Assembly (NCBI RefSeq): GCF_001270065.2
Contig: NZ_LFYT02000012.1
Location: forward strand, 1-64,000
Source of the DNA: Limnohabitans planktonicus II-D5
Lineage (GTDB): Bacteria; Pseudomonadota; Gammaproteobacteria; Burkholderiales; Burkholderiaceae_C
Direction: 5' to 3'
Length of the DNA: 64,000 nt
The notes below the pieces were generated by a model that worked only from the letters and a program-made list of their open reading frames with translations, was not told the DNA's origin and searched no databases. A program made the position numbers and the translations under genes. Below, piece after piece: positions 33,313 to 41,730 of this stretch (positions are counted from its first letter, which is position 1; every line of letters begins with the position of its first letter).

Positions 33313-35484
33313 TCAGACGGCGGCGGTTTGGCCGTAGCTCTTGACACCAGCGCGGATCAGGTCTGCACCCATGTCCAGAGCCCAGGCTGCGCAGGCGGCA
33401 ATCAGCATGTCGGTTTGGCTGAGTGTGTCGGTTTTCAGCAAGCGGGACACAGCGGGGCGCTGACTGGACAGCACGGACACTTCCTTGCTGCCTTCGGCCA
33501 GGATCAGCTGGCCATCGCGCCAGAAACCGACGCGACCCCCTTCGCTGCGGTGCGCGCTCAGGCACGCGTTGGATTCATGGGTGGCATAAAAAATCACGCC
33601 GCCATCGCTGTACTGCGCCAGATCGGCCACGGCTTCATCTTCTGCGTTGAGCACGGCAAAGCCATGCGGCAGCACCAGATCAATCTGGGTGCGTATGTAG
33701 CTGGGCATTTTCTCGTCCGGCCCGGGATACAGGTCTTCCAGCGGTGCGGCTTTCGGCATGCGGGTGACGATGCCCACTTGGCAGCGGTCATAGGGCAGGC
33801 CCTGGGTCAGCAAACGCCGTGCATCCGTTTCGAACACGGCCGCTTGTACGGATCGGTTCACCAGCAAACGCTCGGCTTGTTCAAAGTCCATGGCATGCTG
33901 CGTCTGAACGCGGCGTTGGTGCATGTAAAGGCCATCGGCACAGGCCAGGCCCGTATAAAAGCCGTTGAGATGCAGCAACCAGGCGATCAGTTTGGCGCTG
34001 CGGGTGGTGTCACCATCGCCCATCAGGCCGACCACCGGGATGCGGCCTGTCTCGTTGGGGGCAATCAGGTGATCGGCAATGGCTTGACCGACTGATCGCG
34101 CCTGGCCTTCGGCCGGATTCAGGTGCATCAGCAAGCTGGGGCCGGCGTTGACTTCAACGATCACGCCTTGCTGGCCCAGAGGTTCGCGGATGTCGGGGGT
34201 CACCACATCCACACCGGCAATGTCCAGGCCCACCACGCGGGCTGCGAGCACGGCCAGTGCGGCCACATCGGGGTGCACCTCGTCTGTGACGTCGGTGGTC
34301 ATGTTGCCCGTGCGCTTGACCAGCACCTGGCGGCCTGCCTCGGGCACGCTGTCGGGGTTCAGGCCTTGGCGGGCCAATTCCAGCACTTCGGGGCTGTTGT
34401 CGCGCAGGCGCACCCGTTCAAGGGGCAGACTGCCGTCGCTGCCACGGCGTGGGTCGGAGTTGATCTGCATCTCGACCAGATCACGCACGCTGTGCTGGCC
34501 GTCGCCCGTCACGCTGGCGGTTTCGCCGCGGCTGGCGGCCACCAGGCGGTCACCCACCACCAGCAGGCGGTGTTCGGCACCCCGAACAAAGCTTTCCACG
34601 ATGACTTCGCTGCCTTGATCCAGGGCGATGGCGTAGGCCGCCTCCACATCGGCCTGGGTGTTCAGGTCCAGGGATACGCCCCGGGCACGGTTGCCGTCGC
34701 TGGGTTTGACGCACACGGGCAGGCCGATTTCCTGCGCGGCTTCCCAGGCAGCGGCGGGGCTTGCCACCACCTGGCCTTCTGGCACGGGCACGCCGCACAT
34801 GGCCAGCAGGTTTTTGGTCAGGTCCTTGTCTTTGGAGATACCTTCGGCAATGGCGCTGGTGCGGTCGGTCTCGGCCGTCCAGATGCGGCGCTGGTTCACG
34901 CCGTGGCCCAGTTGCACCAGGTTGCCTGCGTTCAGCCGGATGAAGGGCACACGCCGGTCATAAGCCGCTTCAACGATGCTGGCGGTGCTGGGGCCGACAG
35001 ACAGGCTGTCGACCATGTCGGTCAGTTTGGCAATGGCACCGGGCACGTCAAACAGATTGTCGTGAATGGCCGCCAGGATCAGTTCGCGTGCCATTTCCAG
35101 TGCGCTGCGACCCACGTCCTCGTGGTCGGTGCGGATGATGACTTTGTAGACGCCACGCGGGCCCGCCTCACGCGCCTTGCCAAAGCCCATGGGCATGCCC
35201 GCGCGTGTTTGCAGCTCCAGACTGACGTGTTCCAGAATGTGGCCAGCCCAGGTGCCGGTGTCCAGCCGCTGGAAGAAGCCGCCGCGCACGCCAGGCGTGC
35301 AGCGGTGCTCGATCATCTGGGGTAGCCAGGCCTTGAGCCTGTCGTTGAAGCCGGGTAGCAAATTGGAAGGGAAGTCTTCCAATTCACCGATGTCGATCAG
35401 GGCTTCGATCACGGGACGGTAGGTCCAGATGTTCGGGCCGCGCAAATGGGTCATGCGCAGGAATTGGATGTTTTTGGTGCTCAT
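33313..35484 (-). CDS. cphA': Second cyanophycin synthetase (CphA') with degenerate P-loop
   Basis: A 723-residue homologue of CphA. The N-terminal domain (MTHLRGPNIWTYRPVIEAL) and the ATP-grasp domain (CVKPSDGNRARGVSLDL) are present. The Mur-ligase-like part is shorter. Where CphA has GTNGKTT this protein has GLMGDGDTTRS (about residue 485), so the Walker lysine is lost and the Arg-adding site is probably inactive. Burkholderiales often carry such a CphA' next to CphA, and both can be needed for polymer formation. The ATG at 35484 begins MSTKNIQFLRM; one at 35502 is also possible. It faces the ABC transporter gene. Confidence 0.9.
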   Translation of the reverse strand: MSTKNIQFLRMTHLRGPNIWTYRPVIEALIDIGELEDFPSNLLPGFNDRLKAWLPQMIEHRCTPGVRGGFFQRLDTGTWAGHILEHVSLELQTRAGMPMGFGKAREAGPRGVYKVIIRTDHEDVGRSALEMARELILAAIHDNLFDVPGAIAKLTDMVDSLSVGPSTASIVEAAYDRRVPFIRLNAGNLVQLGHGVNQRRIWTAETDRTSAIAEGISKDKDLTKNLLAMCGVPVPEGQVVASPAAAWEAAQEIGLPVCVKPSDGNRARGVSLDLNTQADVEAAYAIALDQGSEVIVESFVRGAEHRLLVVGDRLVAASRGETASVTGDGQHSVRDLVEMQINSDPRRGSDGSLPLERVRLRDNSPEVLELARQGLNPDSVPEAGRQVLVKRTGNMTTDVTDEVHPDVAALAVLAARVVGLDIAGVDVVTPDIREPLGQQGVIVEVNAGPSLLMHLNPAEGQARSVGQAIADHLIAPNETGRIPVVGLMGDGDTTRSAKLIAWLLHLNGFYTGLACADGLYMHQRRVQTQHAMDFEQAERLLVNRSVQAAVFETDARRLLTQGLPYDRCQVGIVTRMPKAAPLEDLYPGPDEKMPSYIRTQIDLVLPHGFAVLNAEDEAVADLAQYSDGGVIFYATHESNACLSAHRSEGGRVGFWRDGQLILAEGSKEVSVLSSQRPAVSRLLKTDTLSQTDMLIAACAAWALDMGADLIRAGVKSYGQTAAV

Positions 35485-35652
35485 GGCTTGGGGGAGGGGC
35501 AACGATACAATGATCGGCCAATGGTGGCGCTGGCCAGAAGCTCAGAATTCGAAAGATACATGGGCAGTGTTGTTGCAGTCGTTGGCCACATCAATGGTAG
35601 TTTTTGTCTCGACTGGCCAAATGGCTGGTCGGCTATTTGCGGTTCAATCTTC

Positions 35653-37959
35653 ATGATCTCAACATCTTCCTCTGTTTTGCCCCGTCCGGTGATTCCAGAC
35701 GCCTGGCAAACCGAGGTTTCAGTGCACCTTCAACCTGAAGAAAACGCGTCAGCCTGGTTGGAAGTTGACCTCGATGCGCAATTGAGGTTCGCTAAAAATG
35801 TCATTATTTTGACTGATCGCCGGGTTTTATCACCTGACGGCCCTGAAAAAAATTGGCGCAGCTGGGCTTTGCAGCCCGATTTGAGCCTGAAATTGAGCGA
35901 TCACGCGGGTGTCGGCACGCTGGAGTTGTCCACCTCTGCGGGCCGTCTGGCCGTTTGGCGCTTCACCCTGGGCTTGCAACCGGTGGTGGCGCGCTGGGTC
36001 GCGCAATTTGAAAGCCAGATGGCACGTCTGGGCGCAGAGGCCCAGGGGCAGCCGTTGCAAACCCTGCTGTCGGGCGCGGTTTGTCCGGTTTGCCAAAGTC
36101 CCATGCGCAAGGATGAGGATGAGTGTTCCCAATGCGGCCGCGAAGACCTGACGCCGCCTTCCACCTGGACCTTGTTCAAGCTGTGGCGTTTTGCCAAGCC
36201 CTACCAGGGCTCGCTGCTGGCGGGTTTTGTGCTGACTTTGGCGGCCACGGCTGCGACCCTGGTGCCGCCCTACCTGACCATGCCGCTGATGGACGACATC
36301 CTGATCCCTTACCAGAATGGCAAGGCGATTGATCCGGGCCTGGTGTCCCTGTATTTGCTGGGTTTGCTGGGTGCAGCGCTGTTGGCCTGGGGCTTGGGCT
36401 GGGCCAAAACCTACATCCTGGCGCTGGTGTCCGAGCGCATTGGCGCAGACTTGCGCACCACCACCTACGAGCATTTGCTCAAGCTCTCGCTGGAATACTT
36501 TGGCGACCGCCGCACCGGTGACCTGATCGCCCGCATCGGCAACGAGACCGACCGCATCAACGTGTTCCTGTCCTTGCACCTGCTGGACTTTGCCACCGAT
36601 GTGCTGATGATCCTGATGACGGCGGTCATCTTGTTCACCATCAACCCCACCTTGGCCCTGGTGACCTTGCTGCCGCTGCCCTTCATTGGCTGGCTGATCC
36701 ATGTGGTGCGCGAGCGCTTGCGCACCGGCTTTGAAAAAATCGACCGCGTCTGGGCCGAAGTGACCAATGTGCTGGCCGACACCATCCCCGGCATCCGCGT
36801 GGTCAAGGCCTTTGCCCAGGAAGACCGTGAAGCCAACCGCTTCAAGGACGCCAACCGCCACAACCTGATGGTCAACGACCGCCTCAACCGCGTCTGGGCC
36901 TTGTTCTCGCCCACCGTCACGCTGATGACCGAAGTGGGTCTGTTGGTGGTGTGGGGCTTTGGCATCTGGCTGGTGTCGGATGACCAAATCACCGTGGGTG
37001 TGTTGACCGCATTCCTGGCCTACATCGGCCGCTTTTATGGCCGTCTGGACACGATGAGCCGCATCGTTTCGCACACGCAAAAGGCTGCATCGGGGGCCAA
37101 GCGTATTTTTGACATCCTGGACCACGTCTCCAGCGTGCCCGAGCCGGTGAATCCTTTGCCCCTGCCACAGGTGCAAGGGCGCATCACGGTGCGCGACGCC
37201 GGTTTTCGCTACGGCAACCGCGCCGTGATCCGCCAGCTCAATCTGGACATCCAGCCTGGTCAGATGATCGGACTGGTGGGGCACAGCGGCTCGGGCAAAA
37301 GCACCTTGGTCAATTTGATCTGCCGCTTTTACGACTTGACCGAAGGCGTCATCGAGCTCGATGGCACCGACATCCGTCAGCTCAAAATCGCCGACTACCG
37401 CAGCCAGATTGGTCTGGTCTTGCAAGAGCCTTTCCTGTTCTTCGGCACGATTGCCGACAACATCGCCTACGGCAAACCCGGTGCAACCCGTGAAGACATC
37501 GTGGCCGCCGCCCGCGCCGCGCATGCCCATGAGTTCATTTTGCGCATGCCGCAGGGGTATGACTCGCTGGTGGGGGAGCGGGGGCAGGGTCTGTCGGGGG
37601 GGGAGCGTCAGCGCATCTCGATTGCGCGTGCCCTGCTGATCAATCCGCGCATCCTGATCCTGGACGAGGCCACCTCGGCAGTGGACACCGAGACCGAAAA
37701 AGAAATCCAGCGGGCCCTGGACAACCTGGTGCGCGGTCGCACCACCATTGCCATTGCGCACCGCTTGTCCACCTTGCGCAAAGCCGACCGTTTGGTGGTG
37801 ATGGACAAGGGTGTGGTGGTCGAAGAAGGCTCGCACGATGAGCTGATAGAAACCCAGGGCGCTTACTGGCGCCTGTACGAAGCGCAGCAGCGCCAGGCCG
37901 AGGCCGAAGCGGTTTTGGGGGGCAACAGCCCGGTGACAGCACAAAAGGTGAGCGCATGA
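35653..37959 (+). CDS. Cyanophycin-associated ABC transporter (fused permease-ATPase)
   Basis: A 768-residue half-transporter. The first 140 residues are an uncharacterised domain, then comes a zinc-ribbon-like CPVC...CSQCG (residues 144-161). Six membrane segments (about 185-470) and the ATPase domain follow: Walker A GLVGHSGSGKST (about 540), signature LSGGERQR (about 646), Walker B ILILDEATSA. It is of the exporter type and would act as a homodimer. Its position, divergent from cphA'-cphA and overlapping the DUF1854 gene, matches the transporter recurrently found with cyanophycin genes. The ATG at 35653 was chosen over 35446, which would extend into the cphA' promoter and start. Confidence 0.9.
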   Translation: MISTSSSVLPRPVIPDAWQTEVSVHLQPEENASAWLEVDLDAQLRFAKNVIILTDRRVLSPDGPEKNWRSWALQPDLSLKLSDHAGVGTLELSTSAGRLAVWRFTLGLQPVVARWVAQFESQMARLGAEAQGQPLQTLLSGAVCPVCQSPMRKDEDECSQCGREDLTPPSTWTLFKLWRFAKPYQGSLLAGFVLTLAATAATLVPPYLTMPLMDDILIPYQNGKAIDPGLVSLYLLGLLGAALLAWGLGWAKTYILALVSERIGADLRTTTYEHLLKLSLEYFGDRRTGDLIARIGNETDRINVFLSLHLLDFATDVLMILMTAVILFTINPTLALVTLLPLPFIGWLIHVVRERLRTGFEKIDRVWAEVTNVLADTIPGIRVVKAFAQEDREANRFKDANRHNLMVNDRLNRVWALFSPTVTLMTEVGLLVVWGFGIWLVSDDQITVGVLTAFLAYIGRFYGRLDTMSRIVSHTQKAASGAKRIFDILDHVSSVPEPVNPLPLPQVQGRITVRDAGFRYGNRAVIRQLNLDIQPGQMIGLVGHSGSGKSTLVNLICRFYDLTEGVIELDGTDIRQLKIADYRSQIGLVLQEPFLFFGTIADNIAYGKPGATREDIVAAARAAHAHEFILRMPQGYDSLVGERGQGLSGGERQRISIARALLINPRILILDEATSAVDTETEKEIQRALDNLVRGRTTIAIAHRLSTLRKADRLVVMDKGVVVEEGSHDELIETQGAYWRLYEAQQRQAEAEAVLGGNSPVTAQKVSA

Positions 37960-38420
37960 CCCCGTTTGATTTGCAACGCGATGCCTTTGGCCGTTGGACC
38001 CTGGTGATGGCTGACGGGGTACGCCACGCGCCGGTGACGGCGCTGCGGGCTTACCCCGTGACCTCACCCGAGCAGGGTATTGCCCTGATGGATGCCGAAG
38101 GGCATGAACTGCTCTGGATCGAAGACCTGACCAAGCTCGATGTTGACGTGCGCACCACCGTCTTGCAGGCACTCAATGAACGGGAATTCCTGCCTGAGAT
38201 CCTGCGTCTGGAAGGGGTCAGCAGCTTTGCCACGCCCAGCACCTGGACGGTGCTCACCGATCGGGGCGTGAACCAGTTCCTGCTCAAGGGCGAAGAAGAC
38301 ATTCGCCGCCTGACGGGCACGGTGCTGCTGATCAACGACGCCGATGGCGTGCAATACATGATCCGTGACCTCGCAGCCATGGACAAACACTCGCGCAAGC
38401 TGCTCGACCGCTTTTTGTAA
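37956..38420 (+). CDS. DUF1854 protein associated with cyanophycin metabolism
   Basis: A 154-residue cytoplasmic protein matching DUF1854, a family found beside the cyanophycin-linked ABC transporter. It starts MTPFDLQRDAFGRW, contains GHELLWIEDL and ends DRFL. No catalytic motif is visible. It overlaps the transporter stop by 4 bp (ATGA), so a one-to-one role with that transporter is likely, for example as a cytoplasmic regulatory partner. The function is unknown. Confidence 0.85.
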   Translation: MTPFDLQRDAFGRWTLVMADGVRHAPVTALRAYPVTSPEQGIALMDAEGHELLWIEDLTKLDVDVRTTVLQALNEREFLPEILRLEGVSSFATPSTWTVLTDRGVNQFLLKGEEDIRRLTGTVLLINDADGVQYMIRDLAAMDKHSRKLLDRFL

Positions 38421-38465
38421 ACCTTTTGGTCATGGGTAGCCATGGTGGTCATCCAGTAACCTATC

Positions 38466-38702
38466 CGTCATTGCGAGCGAAGCGTGGCAATCCAGTGTCT
38501 GCTTCAGCACCCATTCTGGATCGCCGCGTCGCAAGCTCATCGCGATGACAGATTTTTGGGGGGGCGCCACGTCCCGCCACGTCGCTGCGCTCCTTGCGGC
38601 TGGAGGCGGCTTCTTGCGAGGATGAAATGAGGGTGGCTGGGCCCTGCGCGCCGTCCATGTGAACCACTTTCCCGTCATTGCGAGAGAAGCGCGGCAATCC
38701 AG
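38466..38702. repeat. CGTCATTGCGAG-type dispersed palindromic element
   Basis: GTCATTGCGAGCGAAGCG followed by TGGCAATCCAG at 38467-38497 is matched in inverted form by CTGGAT...CGCAAGC...CGATGAC at about 38519-38551, making one palindromic element. A second half-copy (GTCATTGCGAGAGAAGCG) lies at 38672-38702. This resembles small intergenic elements known from many bacterial genomes. Together they occupy the 351-bp gap 38421-38771, in which no gene is seen. Confidence 0.7.
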
Positions 38703-38771
38703 TCTTTGGCGGTTGATGCCGCACCAAGCCCCGCTTGGGCTACCTGATTTGAACGGCAAGGTCTTGTCATG

Positions 38772-40136
38772 TCACAAAGGCCAGACCGAGCCATGCTCGG
38801 GCACCAGTGCGCGCCATTTGATCTCGTGTTCAATGCGCTGGCGCAGCATGTCAGACGCTTCGCGTTCGCCGTGCACCACATACACCTGCCCGGGGGCGCT
38901 GGGCATTTTGTGCAGCCAGCTGAGCAGTTGGTTGGCGTCGGCATGGGCCGAGGCCGACTCGATTTGCACCACCTCGGCGCGCACCGCCACATCTTGCGCG
39001 TGGATGCGGATGGGGCTGCGACCGCTTGCCAGCCATGCACCGCGTGTGCCGGGCGCCTGGTAGCCCGTCAGGATGATCAGGTTGCGGTGGTCCCCTGCGT
39101 ATTGCGCCAAGTGGTGCAGCACGCGCCCACCGGTGGCCATGCCGCTGGCCGCCAGAATCACCATGGGGCCATGTCGCTTGGCCAGTGATTTGGACTGCTC
39201 GGGCGTCTCCAGCATGGTGGCCACATGGTCCATCTGGCGCACTTCCTGCACGCTCAGGCGGTGTTCGCCAGGGTGGCGCTCAAATAAGGCGGTGGTGTGG
39301 ATCGCCATCGGGCTGTCCAGGAAAATCGGCAAACTGCGTGGAATTTCTCCGGCCGCCTTGAGTTGGGCGATGGTGTGCAGCACTGCTTGTGCGCGACCCA
39401 CCGCGAACACCGGCACCACGGCCACGCCGCCCCGGGCAGCCAATTTGTGCAGCAGGGGGCCGAGTTCTTCAAAAAGCTTTTCCTTGGGGTGCTGGCGATC
39501 GCCATAGGTCGATTCGATCAACACCGTGTCGGCTTGCGGCGGCGGCTCGGGCGGGTTCATCAAGGGGTCATCGGGTCGTCCCAGATCGCCGGAAAACAGG
39601 ATGCGGCGACCGGCCACATCCAGCAGCAAACTGGCCGCGCCCAGAATGTGCCCGGCAGGTTGAAAGCGGGCCTTCCAGCCACGTATGGGCTCGAACCATT
39701 GCCCCTGATGTTCCGCGTGCAATTGCTTGAGGCTGTCAATGGCTTCTTGCTGGGTGTACAGCGGCAGGGCCGGGGCGTGTTTGGAAAAGCCGTGTCGGTT
39801 GGCAAAGAACGCATCCTCTTCCTGAATGTGGCCACTGTCAGGCAGCAAGATGCTGGCCAGATCGCAAGTCGCCGAGGTGGCATGTACCCGGCCCCGAAAG
39901 CCGTTTTTGACCAGCAGGGGCAGGTAGCCGCTGTGGTCCAGGTGCGCATGGGTCAGCAGCACCGCATCGATGTGCGCCGGGTTGGCGGGTAAGGGGCTCC
40001 AGTTGCGCAAGCGCAGTTGTTTGTAACCCTGAAACAGCCCGCAATCGACCAGCAGCCGCTTTTGATTGTGCTCGATCAGGTATTTGGAGCCGGTGACGGT
40101 GTCAGCTCCGCCCAGAAAGGTGATGGTGGCAGTCAT
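38772..40136 (-). CDS. Beta-CASP metallo-beta-lactamase-fold RNA nuclease
   Basis: A 454-residue protein. The metallo-beta-lactamase motif THAHLDHSGYLP (about residue 60) binds two zinc ions. The beta-CASP region follows (DSPMAIHTTALF, ILAASGMATGGRVLHHL), and the C-terminus contains HAHPDA-like SAHADANQLLSWL. This is the CPSF-73/Ysh1-like family, predicted RNA-processing exo/endonucleases. The ATG at 40136 begins MTATITFLGGADTVTGS, the conserved family start; an ATG at 40178 would lie within the terminator region. It is transcribed from its own promoter after the dnaJ terminator. Confidence 0.9.
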   Translation of the reverse strand: MTATITFLGGADTVTGSKYLIEHNQKRLLVDCGLFQGYKQLRLRNWSPLPANPAHIDAVLLTHAHLDHSGYLPLLVKNGFRGRVHATSATCDLASILLPDSGHIQEEDAFFANRHGFSKHAPALPLYTQQEAIDSLKQLHAEHQGQWFEPIRGWKARFQPAGHILGAASLLLDVAGRRILFSGDLGRPDDPLMNPPEPPPQADTVLIESTYGDRQHPKEKLFEELGPLLHKLAARGGVAVVPVFAVGRAQAVLHTIAQLKAAGEIPRSLPIFLDSPMAIHTTALFERHPGEHRLSVQEVRQMDHVATMLETPEQSKSLAKRHGPMVILAASGMATGGRVLHHLAQYAGDHRNLIILTGYQAPGTRGAWLASGRSPIRIHAQDVAVRAEVVQIESASAHADANQLLSWLHKMPSAPGQVYVVHGEREASDMLRQRIEHEIKWRALVPEHGSVWPL

Positions 40137-40158
40137 CCTGCCATGGTGGGCGCAAAAG

Positions 40159-40194
40159 CCCAAGGCCGTTTGACGCAAGTCAAACGGCCTTGGG
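40159..40194 (-). terminator. Terminator-like hairpin upstream of the nuclease gene
   Basis: A perfect 15-bp stem, CCCAAGGCCGTTTGA and TCAAACGGCCTTGGG with a 6-nt loop, followed on the minus strand by CTTTTGC. It would end read-through from dnaJ across the repeat region. Confidence 0.75.
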
Positions 40195-40212
40195 ATCGGT
40201 CACAGTGGTCAA

Positions 40213-40458
40213 GCAGGTCGGCACTCGAAGAGTCCGGCACATGGCTCGCAGACCGAATTCGCCCATGCAGGCTCCGCAGTTCAACAAGTAAATGTCGGGG
40301 TCTGCGACCACCGACCTACGAGCTGTAAACATCGTCCTGCGAATTTCCGCCTTGTAGGTCGGCACTCGAAGAGTCCGACATATGGCTCGCAGACCGAATT
40401 CGCGCATGCAGGCTCCGCAGCTCAACCAGCAAATGTCGGGGTCTGCGACCACCGACCA
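40213..40458. repeat. Two direct copies of a longer GTAG-type element
   Basis: Two copies, 40213-40319 and 40353-40458. Each starts with (G/C)AGGTCGGCACTCGAAGAGTCC and ends with the inverted half GTCGGGGTC-tgc-GACCACCGACC. Unlike the ordinary pairs, about 50 nt of inner sequence (ATGGCTCGCAGACCGAATTC onward) is also conserved between the copies. The 351-bp gap 40137-40487 holds these repeats and a terminator; no gene is seen. Confidence 0.82.
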
Positions 40459-40487
40459 GCCCGCTACGACGGCATCATTGTGCGGGT

Positions 40488-41630
40488 TTAACCGCCGAAA
40501 AAGCCCTTGAGCTTGTCGGTCCAGCTCTCGCCACTGGGCTGGTGTTTGCCGCCGCCTTTTTGCAAGGACTCTTCAAACTCCTTGAGCAACTTTTTCTGGT
40601 GCTCGGTGAGCTTGACCGGGGTCTCCACGGTGATGTGGCAATACAAATCGCCGGGGTAGCTGCCGCGCACGCCCTTGATGCCTTTGCCGCGGATGCGGAA
40701 CTGCTTGCCGGTTTGTGTGCCTTCCGGAATGTCAATGGCTGCTTTGCCGCCCAGGGTGGGCACTTCGATTTCGCCGCCCAACGCCGCTTTGCTGAAGCTG
40801 ATGGGTACAGCGCAATGCAGGTCGTCACCGTCGCGTTCAAAAATCGAGTGCTTTTTCAGGCGAATCTCGATGAACAGGTCGCCCGGGGGCCCGCCGTTGG
40901 TGCCAGGCTCGCCATTGCCCGCGCTGCGAATGCGCATGCCGTCGTCGATGCCGACCGGGATTTTGACTTCCAGCGTCTTTTGTTTCTTGACCTTGCCCTG
41001 ACCTTGGCAGGTGCCACAGGGGTCGGGGATGATCTTGCCCGTGCCGCGGCAGTGCGGGCAGGTTTGCTGCACGCTGAAAAAGCCCTGGCGCATTTGCACC
41101 TGGCCCTGGCCGTGGCAGGTCGAGCAGGTTTTGGCGCTGGTGCCGGGTTTGGCGCCGGTGCCGTGACAGGTGTCGCACTCGTCCCAGCTCGGAATGCGCA
41201 GCTGCGAGTCTTTGCCGTTGGCCGCCTCTTCGAGCGTGATTTCCATGGCATAGCTCAGATCGGCACCCCGGAAAACCTGGCGACCACCGCCACGTCCACC
41301 GCGACCCTGACCGCCAAAGATGTCACCAAAGATGTCGCCAAACGCATCGCCAAAGCCCCCAAAGCCTTGAGCCCCACCGGGGCCACCGCGCATATTGGGG
41401 TCCACACCGGCGTGACCGTACTGGTCATAGGCGGCACGTTTTTCGCCGTCTGACAGCATCTCGTAGGCCTCTTTGACCTCCTTGAATTTGGCTTCGGCAT
41501 CTTTGGCGGCATCCCCCTGGTTGCGGTCAGGGTGGTACTTCATCGCCAACTTGCGATAAGCCTTTTTGATGTCTTCGTCCGAGGCGTTTTTGGCAACGCC
41601 CAGCACTTCATAAAAATCTCGTTTAGCCAT
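40488..41630 (-). CDS. dnaJ: Chaperone protein DnaJ
   Basis: A 380-residue type I Hsp40. The J domain carries the HPD motif in [11 protein letters not shown] and stimulates DnaK ATPase. A Gly/Phe-rich linker ([17 protein letters not shown]) follows. Four zinc-binding repeats are visible: [24 protein letters not shown] and CGTCQGQG. The C-terminal substrate-binding domain completes it. It is the last gene of the fkbp-grpE-dnaK-dnaJ group and lies 100 bp after dnaK. Confidence 0.97.
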   Translation of the reverse strand: MAKRDFYEVLGVAKNASDEDIKKAYRKLAMKYHPDRNQGDAAKDAEAKFKEVKEAYEMLSDGEKRAAYDQYGHAGVDPNMRGGPGGAQGFGGFGDAFGDIFGDIFGGQGRGGRGGGRQVFRGADLSYAMEITLEEAANGKDSQLRIPSWDECDTCHGTGAKPGTSAKTCSTCHGQGQVQMRQGFFSVQQTCPHCRGTGKIIPDPCGTCQGQGKVKKQKTLEVKIPVGIDDGMRIRSAGNGEPGTNGGPPGDLFIEIRLKKHSIFERDGDDLHCAVPISFSKAALGGEIEVPTLGGKAAIDIPEGTQTGKQFRIRGKGIKGVRGSYPGDLYCHITVETPVKLTEHQKKLLKEFEESLQKGGGKHQPSGESWTDKLKGFFGG

Positions 41631-41657
41631 GGGGGAATCAAACCGTTAGAACAAGAA

Positions 41658-41700
41658 CGCCGCGAAGGCGATTCAGGGGGCTGAATCAGCTTGCGCGGCG
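41658..41700 (-). other. Stem-loop between dnaK and dnaJ
   Basis: An outer stem CGCCGCG/CGCGGCG and an inner stem GATTCAG/CTGAATC with a GGGG loop. Without a T run it is unlikely to terminate. It may set the dnaJ to dnaK ratio or protect the processed message. Confidence 0.55.
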
Positions 41701-41730
41701 GGATGGCAGGCTGGGCTGCAAGGCAGGGGG

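Noticed and set aside
35830-38172. 780-codon ORF antisense to the ABC transporter
   Set aside because: The transporter has unmistakable Walker and signature motifs on the plus strand.
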